In this document: piece after piece, positions 25,387-33,908 of the stretch
Position numbering within the stretch: position 1 is the first letter of the stretch
Layout: every line of letters begins with the position of its first letter
DNA from: UBA9732 sp963615565
GTDB taxonomy: Bacteria > Spirochaetota > Spirochaetia > Sphaerochaetales > Sphaerochaetaceae
Reading direction: 5' to 3'
Length of the DNA stretch: 60,381 nucleotides
NCBI GenBank assembly: GCA_963615565.1
Contig: CAVEGR010000122.1
Location: 1 to 60,381 of the forward strand
The notes under the pieces: generated by a model
Databases searched by the model: none
What the model saw: only the letters and a program-made list of their open reading frames with translations
What the model was told of the DNA's origin: nothing
Program-made: the position numbers and the translations under genes

Positions 25387-25395
25387 TGGTATAAT
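25387..25395 (+). promoter_or_regulatory. Extended -10 promoter of the phosphodiesterase gene
   Basis: TGGTATAAT, an extended -10 element, lies 15 bases before the start at 25411, with no good -35 box. Confidence 0.55.
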
Positions 25396-25410
25396 TATTG
25401 CAAAAGGGAC

Positions 25411-26004
25411 ATGACAGTGGCAGAGCAAAATCTAGACTTTCAAGAACAAAAATACCTTCTAGTTGCCAGCGATATTCACAACAATGAGCACGCATTTGAA
25501 GAGCTTTCAAAGTTAGCAAACAATCCCAACTGTATTGCTTTTCTTTATGCAGGAGATTTAAATGTAGAGAATTATTTCATTGCTGAAATTCTACGCTATA
25601 GAAACTTTGTTTTCTTACCTGTTTTGGGCAACTGTGATAACCCGTGGGCCTTTTGTGATGTCAATGTTCCACAGCCTCCGTACTATAGAACATTAAGCTA
25701 TAGCAACAATAGTGGAACACTTAATATCTATATGGCACATGGACATTTATATCCATTTCCTACAGAAGAACTTACAGGAGGCAAACACTTCAATTTAATT
25801 ATAAATGGCCACAGTCATGTAGGACTTATGAATCTAGAAAATAACACTCTTATTTTCAATCCCGGTTCCCCATCCCAGCCTAGAGGAAACTGCATTGCTT
25901 CCTATGGTGTTGTTAAAATTCCAGAATCAGGTCTTTTCACTGCCGAACTTAGAAAATTTCAAAGCAATGCACTTCTTTCTCAAAAGAGAATACCTTTGAA
26001 TTAA
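25411..26004 (+). CDS. YfcE/MJ0936-type metallophosphodiesterase
   Basis: A 197-residue calcineurin-like phosphoesterase. The metal-binding blocks are all present: ASDIHNN (D-x-H), AGDLN, GNCDNP (GNxD), AHGHL and NGHSHVG (GHxH). The family hydrolyses phosphodiesters in vitro; the physiological substrate is usually unknown. The ribosome site is weak (AAAGGG). Its 3' end overlaps the end of the convergent oxidoreductase gene by 78 bases, so the two mRNAs would be complementary there. Confidence 0.88.
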   Translation: MTVAEQNLDFQEQKYLLVASDIHNNEHAFEELSKLANNPNCIAFLYAGDLNVENYFIAEILRYRNFVFLPVLGNCDNPWAFCDVNVPQPPYYRTLSYSNNSGTLNIYMAHGHLYPFPTEELTGGKHFNLIINGHSHVGLMNLENNTLIFNPGSPSQPRGNCIASYGVVKIPESGLFTAELRKFQSNALLSQKRIPLN

Positions 26005-27813
26005 ATCAAAATCTGGAACAATTAATTTTGTTTTAGAATTACTCTCTGGATCAACGGAAAAATGTTCTGGTAAAGTTTCATATGAATCTTCTAACATATT
26101 AAAGCCCAAAGCTTTGTTTGTTTCATAAATTAACATCCAGCATAGACTTCCAAGACTGAGAATATCATCATATGAGACAGGAACTTTTAAGGATGCGCTG
26201 AGAATATCTGCAAAAATATTTGATTTTAGCATCTTGATGGCCAAACTCGGTATAGTTTTAGCGGCAAGATTAATGCATCCTTTTCTAACACCTTTTAGAC
26301 TATCTACCATAACAGGCACAATCAAAGAAGGAAGCATTCCAAAACTAGAGAGCCCCAATGAAAGAGTTTCATTAAATACAGCCCATATTGTAGGATCTTT
26401 GCGACAAAGGCCTGAAATAATTTCAAATTGATTATGTATTCCAAGTCCCATAATGTCTGTTAGACTTTGAGAAAAAGCTCCTCTATAATCATAAGGTCCA
26501 CACTCAAGACCTCTAATTTCATAAGCAAAAGAGCTATCTTCATACGCTAAGCCCAATGCTTTGACGCCAAAACTTAATGGCTCGCCAACTCCAACTCTCT
26601 TTGCAATCATTTCAATAAGGGGCAAGACACAATCATTGTTGGAAAAACTAAAGTTAGGGTCTAAGGCAGTAAAAAGGCCAACTTCCTTTGCTTGTAAAGC
26701 CCAGCCTAAAACATTGCCGGTTGAAATTGGATCTAATCCCATATCAAGGCACAATGCAAGTCTAACCATAATAGTGGTTATTTCAAAACATTCTAAGTTG
26801 GATCCAAGCATCAAAAGAGCCTGATAATCTGGAATAACAAAACCGTCATTAGTTAAATGCCTGCAAAGTATTGGACAATTGATACATCCAACATGGTCTT
26901 TACCAAAACGTCTTGTGGATTCTTCTCCACTTAAGTGAAAAAGCCTAGGGTCTGTTCTTCTTCTGAAATTACTTACCGGAGCCCAACCATAACGGTTTGC
27001 ATTTGAAATTAGACATGCAGAACCACTACTTCTCATTTGAATGCAACTAAAACTTTCATCACAAAGTTTTCTTAGTTTTTCAATGGCAGTTTCCTTCTCT
27101 GCATAATCTGAACCTTTAGCTTCAGAAGAAAAACCTGTGATACTTATAGCCTTTATGTTCTTAAATCCAAAAACAACTCCTAAGCCACCCCTGCTAATTG
27201 TATTTCCTTCACAAATTACAGAGGAAAATGGAACTTTCTGTTCTCCAGCAGGACCAATGGATAGAATTGTTTTCATTGGATTTGCACCAATTAGACTTTC
27301 TATCTGACTTACAGTATAACCAATAAAGGATTCTGATGTATTAAAAGTAACGCCACTTCTCTGGATTTCAATTATTGTAGGTCTTCTCAGTCTACCAATA
27401 ATTATCAATGCCGCATAACCTAAGCTATCGAGCCTCATTCCAATTGTGTTGGCTACTGTACATGTATGCAGCGTCTTTGTCACAGGAGATCTAAAGGCAC
27501 AACCTACTATCTCACCTCCGGGAACTCGCATGTTGGTTAGAGATCCAGAAGTGAAAACCACAGGGTTATGAGCCTCATAAGAAGAAGGCAATTCAATTTC
27601 AGGGCCTACAAAGCATGTCCAAAGTCTAGTAGCTAGGGCGGGACCCGATACATATGCTTCAAGATAAGATTGAGGGATTTCCCAATCAAAGTAGCTTTCT
27701 TCAGATAAGTTGAGCACAAATGCTTTTGCAGTCCTCTTTGTAAAAAAGGACTCACGTGTAGGTTTCAAAGAGTCTAAGATTTCAAGTTTTTCTTCAAGCT
27801 CAACCTTATTCAT
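25927..27813 (-). CDS. aor: Aldehyde:ferredoxin oxidoreductase family protein
   Basis: Tungsten-pterin enzyme that oxidises aldehydes to acids and passes electrons to ferredoxin. The 628-residue protein has the N-terminal pterin domain (SGPALATRLW), the [4Fe-4S] ligands Cys310, Cys313 and Cys317 in GCINCPILC, the pterin-binding DMGLDPIS (357-364), and a likely fourth ligand in LGSLCWMLIYE near the C-terminus. Preceded after 28 bases by a four-cluster ferredoxin, its probable partner. The substrate cannot be told; it could balance redox by converting acids and aldehydes. The 3' end is antisense to the phosphodiesterase gene. Confidence 0.9.
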   Translation of the reverse strand: MNKVELEEKLEILDSLKPTRESFFTKRTAKAFVLNLSEESYFDWEIPQSYLEAYVSGPALATRLWTCFVGPEIELPSSYEAHNPVVFTSGSLTNMRVPGGEIVGCAFRSPVTKTLHTCTVANTIGMRLDSLGYAALIIIGRLRRPTIIEIQRSGVTFNTSESFIGYTVSQIESLIGANPMKTILSIGPAGEQKVPFSSVICEGNTISRGGLGVVFGFKNIKAISITGFSSEAKGSDYAEKETAIEKLRKLCDESFSCIQMRSSGSACLISNANRYGWAPVSNFRRRTDPRLFHLSGEESTRRFGKDHVGCINCPILCRHLTNDGFVIPDYQALLMLGSNLECFEITTIMVRLALCLDMGLDPISTGNVLGWALQAKEVGLFTALDPNFSFSNNDCVLPLIEMIAKRVGVGEPLSFGVKALGLAYEDSSFAYEIRGLECGPYDYRGAFSQSLTDIMGLGIHNQFEIISGLCRKDPTIWAVFNETLSLGLSSFGMLPSLIVPVMVDSLKGVRKGCINLAAKTIPSLAIKMLKSNIFADILSASLKVPVSYDDILSLGSLCWMLIYETNKALGFNMLEDSYETLPEHFSVDPESNSKTKLIVPDFDLIQRYSLLRKKCIALKFSKFGSEKT

Positions 27814-27841
27814 ACCGCTTTCTGCAAGGCCCTCTTCAATC

Positions 27842-28273
27842 CTAGTGATTTTCGTCTAGAATATCACTCGTTTCCAATCTAGAAAAGAACTCTATTGCAT
27901 TGAACATGCAGACTTTCCAGCACATTTTGCATGATGCACAAAGTTTGGGATTTGAAAGACTTGGCAACATAGAACCTTTTGGTCTTGTTATAATACCAAT
28001 GGGGCATATTTCATAGCACTTTCCGCACCTTGTGCATTTTGATTCATTAAAGTGTGGAATTTCCCAGTCTCGTTTACTAACATGGCTCACAACTGTTCCA
28101 TTCTGGTCAACCACAGAGGAGTTCTGGCAAAGTTTTGCACATGCACCACAATCAATACAGAGATTTGCATTAATGCTATGTATGCGCCCCGGTCCCCCAG
28201 TAATTGCTTTAGTTGGACAAATTGAAAGGCATGTTCCACACCCTGTACAGGAATTTGTTATTGAGTAGGCCAT
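27842..28273 (-). CDS. Polyferredoxin with four [4Fe-4S] motifs
   Basis: A 143-residue protein built from four cysteine clusters: CTGCGTCLSICP, CIDCGACAKLCQ, CTRCGKCYEICP and CASCKMCWKVCM, each with the CxxCxxCxxxC pattern, so sixteen ligands. I start at ATG 28273 (MAYSITNSC); a TTG eight codons earlier lies in the GGGGAGAG that probably is the ribosome site. It is directly before the aldehyde oxidoreductase gene and almost certainly its electron acceptor or wire. It begins one base after the nucleoside kinase stop. Confidence 0.88.
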   Translation of the reverse strand: MAYSITNSCTGCGTCLSICPTKAITGGPGRIHSINANLCIDCGACAKLCQNSSVVDQNGTVVSHVSKRDWEIPHFNESKCTRCGKCYEICPIGIITRPKGSMLPSLSNPKLCASCKMCWKVCMFNAIEFFSRLETSDILDENH

Positions 28274-28274
28274 A

Positions 28275-29976
28275 TTATTCGTAATCACTCTCCCCAATGA
28301 ATTCTCTTAACAAGGAATCCCTTGGCACCAGGTGTGATGGGATTGGGTAAACATTCTCAAGGAAAGAAAGCAATCTTCTTGCCTGAGTATACGCTTCTCC
28401 AGAACTTGGTGGGACTTCTTTTAAGAGAGGTTGAACAAAAGGCGAAAGAACTCCAATTTCATAATCTAAAGCACTGTTAAACATAACATCTGCATTATTT
28501 TGGTTTGGAAAAATGTGAATACGTTCTCCACGAGCAACACTTGGCCACATAAGAAGCGTCTCTTCTGCACTTGAATTACGAGTTCTATAATCTCTAAGTA
28601 CACGCCTAAGAATTCTATCATCTGTGGTAGATACTCTGTTGCAATCATCCATATTAAGCTGAGTCAATGCAGAAATATATATCTTAAATGCATATTTTGC
28701 TTCAACTTTTGACGTAATTTGTGGATTTAGACCATGAAGACCCTCAATTACAAAGATTGTCTTATCTGTAAGTTTGATAGGTTTATTCTCATAGTAAGTC
28801 TCCTGTGTTGGAAAGCTAAACTTAGGTAAATCTACTTCTTTTCCCGAGAACAAATCATTCATATTTTGGTCAAATAAAGCAATATTCAATGCATCCAAGG
28901 CCTCTAAATCCGGTTTGCCATCTGCATCTAGCGGAGCCTCACAACGTTTTTTATAATAATCATCCAACGATATCCTAATTNNNNNNNNNNTCCAAGAGCC
29001 TCAACTGTTCACAAATACGCTTTGCAAACGTAGTCTTTCCAGAAGATGACGGCCCGGCCACAAAAACTGCCTTCTTATTTTGTGCAACAATATTATCTGC
29101 AATCTCTGCAATTTTACGCCTCTGCAGAGCCTCAGACAGCCTCACATACTCTGCAAGACCATTTTCTGAGCCACACCTATTTAGCTCTCCCATACAGCTG
29201 ACGCCCAAATACTTACCCCATTTCTTATTTTCCACGTAAACTTCATACATAGCTGAGTTGTCACGTGCTGGCACCACGCTTTTTACATTATTTGCAACAG
29301 GATAACGTAGCAACATCCCAGATTTGCCATATTTTGTCAGCTCCCAAACACTCAACACCGATGTATTTGGCGCTATTGGCTCATAGGCAATATTGCAATA
29401 GTTTTGATTCTTATTGGAAATTACATAGACATCAACAAAAGGATTATTTTGAGATTCTAAAAGCAACGCTGTGGCCTCATAGCCTTCTTCTCTAAAATAT
29501 TTAATAGCATCTTGGTTAGAAAAACATCTACTCTTAATTGGAAGATTAGCATCAATCAATTGATGCATCTTTTTATCTAGTGCCCTTATTTGAGCTTCTG
29601 TAGTCTTATAATCATCATCAAAGCTAAAATAAAAACCATCTCCCAAAGCATGACCAATAACTAAATGCCTCTTTGGAAAAACCAATTTTGTGGCATAACA
29701 CAACAAAAAACAAATACTATGTCTATAGATACGTCTTCCAAAGCTCTCAAAGGCTCTTATTGGCTTAACTTCACAAGACATTTGAATATGACTACTAATT
29801 GGACAAAGCTGTCCATTGACAAATGCTCCAATGATTGGATTATCAAGATAATTAATTGGCTTTTCACTATAACCGGCCTCAAGCAATCCTGCTTTTACAA
29901 AAACATTTTCAACAGATGTATACGCCGGAACTTTATACTCTCTTTCATCAATCTTAATTAAAATTTCGCTACTCAT
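28275..29976 (-). CDS. Nucleoside (uridine-type) kinase with TGS/ThrRS-like N-terminus, interrupted by assembly gap
   Basis: The N-terminal part (29976 to about 28991) starts with a TGS-like domain (ILIKIDEREYKVPAYTSVENV) and an HGALGDGFYF-like editing-type region, as in threonyl-tRNA synthetase, then the P-loop GPSSSGKTTFAKR. A run of ten Ns follows. Beyond it the frame resumes as ISLDDYYKKR, the uridine-kinase motif, and ends at 28275. The two parts are out of frame across ten bases but in frame if the true gap is a multiple of three; nine bases would give the spacing I expect between P-loop and SLDDYY. I read one intact gene of about 560 residues. Substrate unproven. Confidence 0.83.
28981..28990. 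other. Assembly gap (ten Ns)
   Basis: Unresolved bases inside the nucleoside kinase gene. The stated length of ten breaks the reading frame and is probably a placeholder. Confidence 0.97.
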
Positions 29977-30043
29977 ACTAAAAACTATACCATTATTTTC
30001 CCAAAACGCAAAATATCAATGTCATTTGTTATATAGCTCGTTG

Positions 30044-31321
30044 CTATGGAGCTAATGCAGTCAAGGGAGCCACAAAAACGCCATCAGGTCTCCGGTAAAC
30101 AGCGCTAGACATACCACATAAAACACAAAGCATTTTGGGACTTTTGCCATTAAGCTCTCCTTGAATACTTTCTTTTATCTTAATTAAGTGTTCTGCTGCA
30201 TCGTCAATTTGATTTGCGCCCAATTTAATCTCAATGCCACACCACTGTCCATCAGGTAATGCTATTACGGAATCTATTTCTTTGCCTGAATAATCTTGAT
30301 AATGGTATAGCTCTGCCCCAAAAGATTGTGCATATATCCTTAAATCTCGTTCGCATAAAGCTTCAAACAAAAAATCTAGAGTATTTAAGTCATTTATTAG
30401 CATTTGAGGTGTAGCGTTTAATAAAGCACAAGCAAGAGAAGGATCTACCAAATGCCTCTTTTCTGCCTGTTTAACTCTCACAGAAGACCTAATACCATAT
30501 GAATATGGTTTCTGATTATCAATTAGAAAGAGCCTAGATAAAACATCAAGATAACTGGCTACGGTTTCAACAACAACATCTTCATTATCAATTTCTTTAA
30601 TATCATCTTTTAGTCGTTTGTTAGTTGCTGTAGTAGCCTCATTTCTTGCAAGAGAACGCAAAAGAAGTTCCATCTTATGCTTATCTCTTTTAATTCCATC
30701 AATTCGTTCAATATCATCTGAAAGAATTGCCTCAAGATACTGTTTAGGAAGATTTGCAGCCTTCTCTATGGGTAAATCTTGATTATTAGGCCACCCACCT
30801 CGAACAATATAATCAACTAAATCCATCAAGTTGACTTCTCCAGTAAATTTATTGGGACATTTTCCATCACATAATTCTTTCAGAGAAACAACTCCACTAG
30901 AATGACCAGTTTCATACAGAGACATTGGTCTCATTTTAATTCTTGCAATACGCCCAGCACCACTATGAAAAATACCTTTATGTTTTGGAGTAGCAGATCC
31001 GGTAAGTATAAATTGTCCTTTTTCTGGAGTCTTATCTACCTCAAAACGCACAGCATCCCAAAGTTGAGGCACTTCTTGCCATTCATCTATAAGTCTTGGA
31101 TGCTCTCCTTGAAGAACAATAGTAGGACTAAGTTCTGCAAGCCTTCTGTTTTGAAAGTTTCCTGATGAATCTGCAATATAAATTTCACTTTTACTATGAA
31201 AAGCTGAAGTCCATGTTTTTCCACACCACTTTGGTCCTTCTATACAAACAGCTCCAAAAGTCTCAAGATATTCATTGATTTGCGCATCTAAAATCCTTGG
31301 TTTATACAAGTTCTTATCCAT
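30044..31321 (-). CDS. DUF4143-type AAA ATPase
   Basis: A 425-residue ATPase with Walker A GPKWCGKT about 28 residues in, Walker B-like PRLIDEWQE, a sensor LTGSATP, and a C-terminal DUF4143 nuclease-like region with FLFEALCERDLRIYAQ, an Asp in SGKEIDSVI and WCGIEIKLG, the D-ExK pattern of restriction-endonuclease folds. The start is ATG 31321, with GAGG upstream. The role of the family is unknown; members are common in gut anaerobes as solitary, variable genes. It is preceded by five 23-bp direct repeats that include its promoter, which suggests autoregulation. Confidence 0.85.
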   Translation of the reverse strand: MDKNLYKPRILDAQINEYLETFGAVCIEGPKWCGKTWTSAFHSKSEIYIADSSGNFQNRRLAELSPTIVLQGEHPRLIDEWQEVPQLWDAVRFEVDKTPEKGQFILTGSATPKHKGIFHSGAGRIARIKMRPMSLYETGHSSGVVSLKELCDGKCPNKFTGEVNLMDLVDYIVRGGWPNNQDLPIEKAANLPKQYLEAILSDDIERIDGIKRDKHKMELLLRSLARNEATTATNKRLKDDIKEIDNEDVVVETVASYLDVLSRLFLIDNQKPYSYGIRSSVRVKQAEKRHLVDPSLACALLNATPQMLINDLNTLDFLFEALCERDLRIYAQSFGAELYHYQDYSGKEIDSVIALPDGQWCGIEIKLGANQIDDAAEHLIKIKESIQGELNGKSPKMLCVLCGMSSAVYRRPDGVFVAPLTALAP

Positions 31322-31344
31322 TTTGCAAGGCCTCTTCAATTAAG

Positions 31345-31371
31345 ATTATACCAATTCGAGAGATTTGACAA
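31345..31371 (-). promoter_or_regulatory. Extended -10 promoter inside the repeat array
   Basis: The minus strand reads TTGTCA, 15 bases, then TATAAT preceded by TTGG (extended -10). The -35 box and spacer are exactly one repeat unit of the five-copy array, so further repeats add more upstream -35-like boxes. Confidence 0.6.
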
Positions 31372-31460
31372 TTCCAATTCGAGAGATTTGACAATTCCAA
31401 TTCGAGAGATTTGACAGTTTTAACTCGAGAGATTTGACAATTCTAATTCGAGAGATTTTA
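31351..31460. repeat. Five tandem 23-bp repeats upstream of the DUF4143 ATPase
   Basis: Copies start at 31351, 31374, 31397, 31420 and 31443 (the last truncated to 18 bases). The shared core is TTCGAGAGATTTGACA; the first two copies are identical, the third differs by one base and the fourth by a few. There are no spacers, so this is not CRISPR. The position over the ATPase promoter suggests binding sites for a repressor, possibly the ATPase itself. Confidence 0.85.
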
Positions 31461-31462
31461 TT

Positions 31463-32509
31463 TTAATGAGCAATAAGCTCTGGGGATTGGCGGACTTTCT
31501 CAATCAGAGGAAGGGCTTCTTTGGACATGAGATAGTCAAAGGTTGTTTGGGGAACGAGTTGTTTTAGTTTGTCTTTATCATTTTCAAAAATTGCTTTTCT
31601 CACAGAGGAAGCACTGATGGCTGTGCCGTCTAGTTCTAGTCTTGGAATGACGTCCAAGACAATGGAAGCTTTGGGAAGTTCTTCACTCAGCACTTTGTTA
31701 TAAATACTTGTGACAACACTAGTTGGCTCTGTTCCTACAAATCTTATGCTGATATTTAAAGCAGTAGCAATTTGCTTAAATAATTGAGCATCAAGCTTTG
31801 CATGAACTCTCATGACATCTTCATCATCTTTTAGAAAATAGCTTGGAAATGTTGCATTACTGATAATATAAGATCCACTTTCATGAATTGATATGTTCTT
31901 AAGGCCTGCTGTGCCTTCTTTTATCAGCTTCATTCTTACAGAATATGGCACTAATGACAAATCTTCACTGACTACAAACAAATGAAGGTGATCACACATA
32001 GTGCAGGCTTTTTCAATCAAATATAGGTGCCCTCTAGTAAATGGATTTGCATTCATTACAATGCAGCCGGAAACGCCTTGGTTAAAACGTAGTTTAGACA
32101 GGGATTCAAGATATGAAGAAAATCCATTTTTAATGTTCTCCATAAAGACTAAAGAGCCATCAACACGTGCTATCTCATAAAATCCTAAATCTTGAAAAAA
32201 CTTAGATGCAGAAGGTTTTGTATATAGAAAAACGTGCTTGTTGCCTCTAAGAAATTCCCATTCTAGAAGGTGACTAATGACAAGATTTAGTAGATTTTCT
32301 CCTCTATGTTGTGAGCTTACAGCAAAGCATCTTAATGTATTTCCAAATGCAGAGCCTGTGGCAATAACATTGTAGTCAGAGTCGTAAACTACACATATGT
32401 GCTCAAGGTTCTTATCTCTCTTAATTCCTTCATGGACAAGAAGACCCTCTACTTTTTTAAGAGTGCGAGTATCACTTAAACTTACAGTTGAAACAATGTA
32501 ATCAGACAT
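31463..32509 (-). CDS. citC: [Citrate (pro-3S)-lyase] ligase
   Basis: Acetylates the prosthetic group of citrate lyase with acetate and ATP, which switches the enzyme on. The 348-residue protein has an N-terminal GNAT-like acetyltransferase region and a C-terminal nucleotidyltransferase domain with NANPFTRGHLYLIEKA (the HxGH-type site) and a late SASSVRKAI. It is the last gene of the leftward citrate operon, 12 bases after citXG. The repeat array follows its stop by two bases. Confidence 0.94.
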   Translation of the reverse strand: MSDYIVSTVSLSDTRTLKKVEGLLVHEGIKRDKNLEHICVVYDSDYNVIATGSAFGNTLRCFAVSSQHRGENLLNLVISHLLEWEFLRGNKHVFLYTKPSASKFFQDLGFYEIARVDGSLVFMENIKNGFSSYLESLSKLRFNQGVSGCIVMNANPFTRGHLYLIEKACTMCDHLHLFVVSEDLSLVPYSVRMKLIKEGTAGLKNISIHESGSYIISNATFPSYFLKDDEDVMRVHAKLDAQLFKQIATALNISIRFVGTEPTSVVTSIYNKVLSEELPKASIVLDVIPRLELDGTAISASSVRKAIFENDKDKLKQLVPQTTFDYLMSKEALPLIEKVRQSPELIAH

Positions 32510-32521
32510 TAAAACACTCCA

Positions 32522-33880
32522 TTAAGACGCCCTATTAAAACGTTCTTTCATAAAATGTAAGAAAAAACAAACGGCTAATAGATCTGCAGCTCCACCTGGA
32601 GATAGATTTTCTGAAATGAAATACTCATCTAACTTTTCAATATCTGAGAGCTCAAATGAATCAGAAAAAAACAAATCAGATGCCATCTGCATGGCCTCTT
32701 CTGCTTTTTTTATACCACCCCGTGAAACCATATTTGTGTCAGAAAGTTGAGAAATAAGAGTAATTAGAACTCTTGCTCCTGCTTCCTCCAATGAAAATCC
32801 AGCCTGTAAGTATTCTTCAAGCATTGGTAATCCAATTTCTTTTACTGTTGGAAGCCCTTCTTCCATTTCTCCACGGATTCCCTTTAGGCCATATTTAGAG
32901 AACAAACGTTTTCCATTTGTGTCTAAAGAATTATCCTTGAGTTCTTCTGTTATTCCGCTTGTCATTGAAGCACAACATTTAAAAATATCGGTTTTATCTA
33001 GTGCCGTAAAGCCTGCTGCACAGCATATAATTCCAAGTGAAAAGATGGCCCCTTTGTGGGTGTTAATGCCATTTGTTTCATAGTACATTGTCTGTTCGGC
33101 CATCATTCCAAGTTTTCGCAAGTCTGCAAAACATTGCTTGGGCTCAGTTGCAATACCTGCACAATTCCAGCCCAAGGTGTACGATTTTTGAAAATATGGA
33201 AACAGCGATGATGCACTTGTAGCAAATGTAAATAAATCCATGTCCTTGTGAGAACCATTATTATTGCGGTCCACAAGACCTGGTTTTGGAGTTGTTAAGA
33301 CTTCATACAATAGTGCTTTCACGGCTAGCGAGGCTACTAAATTGGAGTCATTTTCTAGGACGGCCTTTGATAGAATTTCATTTGTCTTATCCCAGAGTTC
33401 TGCAACCGTATGTATGCGTCTTGATGAGCATTCTTTTGCAGGCCTGTCGCATAGTAGACAATGGCGTTCTTCTTTTCTTTCGAGTTTCTGCCCATCAGGG
33501 GATATGACATCAATATCAAACAAGCGCCCTAGCGAATCCTGATTTTCAATCTCAGCACAAAGATTCTTTAATGCATAAGGGTTCATGTCAACAACAAAAA
33601 AACCTTCTGGCCCAGTGGGAAGAAAGTTAATTTTTTTTTCTACAACTGGCGTCGTTTGCCCAAGAGATTTCTGCAGAGATTTCTGCCCCAAAAGAGCGCC
33701 CAAAAGTCTTTCTACTCCAATGGAAAAGCCTCTTTCAATGAGATAACTTGTTTTAACTGGGCCAGCGATATTCATTGTAAATGACACAACGGGCTTACCA
33801 TACAGAGAAATCAATTCTTGCTGGGTTTTTGCCCTTTTCTCGCGACAGTCAAGCATCATTGAAAGAGTAACTTCATCCAT
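32522..33880 (-). CDS. citXG: CitX-CitG fusion: apo-citrate lyase prosthetic-group transferase and synthase
   Basis: A 452-residue fusion. Residues 1-175 are CitX, which attaches the phosphoribosyl-dephospho-CoA group to CitD (LLDCREKRA-like start, CLLCDRPAKECSSRRIHTV end). Residues 185-452 are CitG, which makes the triphosphoribosyl-dephospho-CoA precursor (LLYEVLTTPKPGLVDRNNNGSHKDMD and THKGAIFSLG). Such fusions are known in several fermenting bacteria. It lies 28 bases after aconitase and 12 before citC. Confidence 0.93.
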   Translation of the reverse strand: MDEVTLSMMLDCREKRAKTQQELISLYGKPVVSFTMNIAGPVKTSYLIERGFSIGVERLLGALLGQKSLQKSLGQTTPVVEKKINFLPTGPEGFFVVDMNPYALKNLCAEIENQDSLGRLFDIDVISPDGQKLERKEERHCLLCDRPAKECSSRRIHTVAELWDKTNEILSKAVLENDSNLVASLAVKALLYEVLTTPKPGLVDRNNNGSHKDMDLFTFATSASSLFPYFQKSYTLGWNCAGIATEPKQCFADLRKLGMMAEQTMYYETNGINTHKGAIFSLGIICCAAGFTALDKTDIFKCCASMTSGITEELKDNSLDTNGKRLFSKYGLKGIRGEMEEGLPTVKEIGLPMLEEYLQAGFSLEEAGARVLITLISQLSDTNMVSRGGIKKAEEAMQMASDLFFSDSFELSDIEKLDEYFISENLSPGGAADLLAVCFFLHFMKERFNRAS

Positions 33881-33908
33881 CTAATATCCTTCAGAGAGTT
33901 TTATACCT

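Noticed and set aside
31351..31460. CRISPR array
   Set aside because: The five 23-bp units abut one another with no unique spacers, and there are no cas genes nearby.
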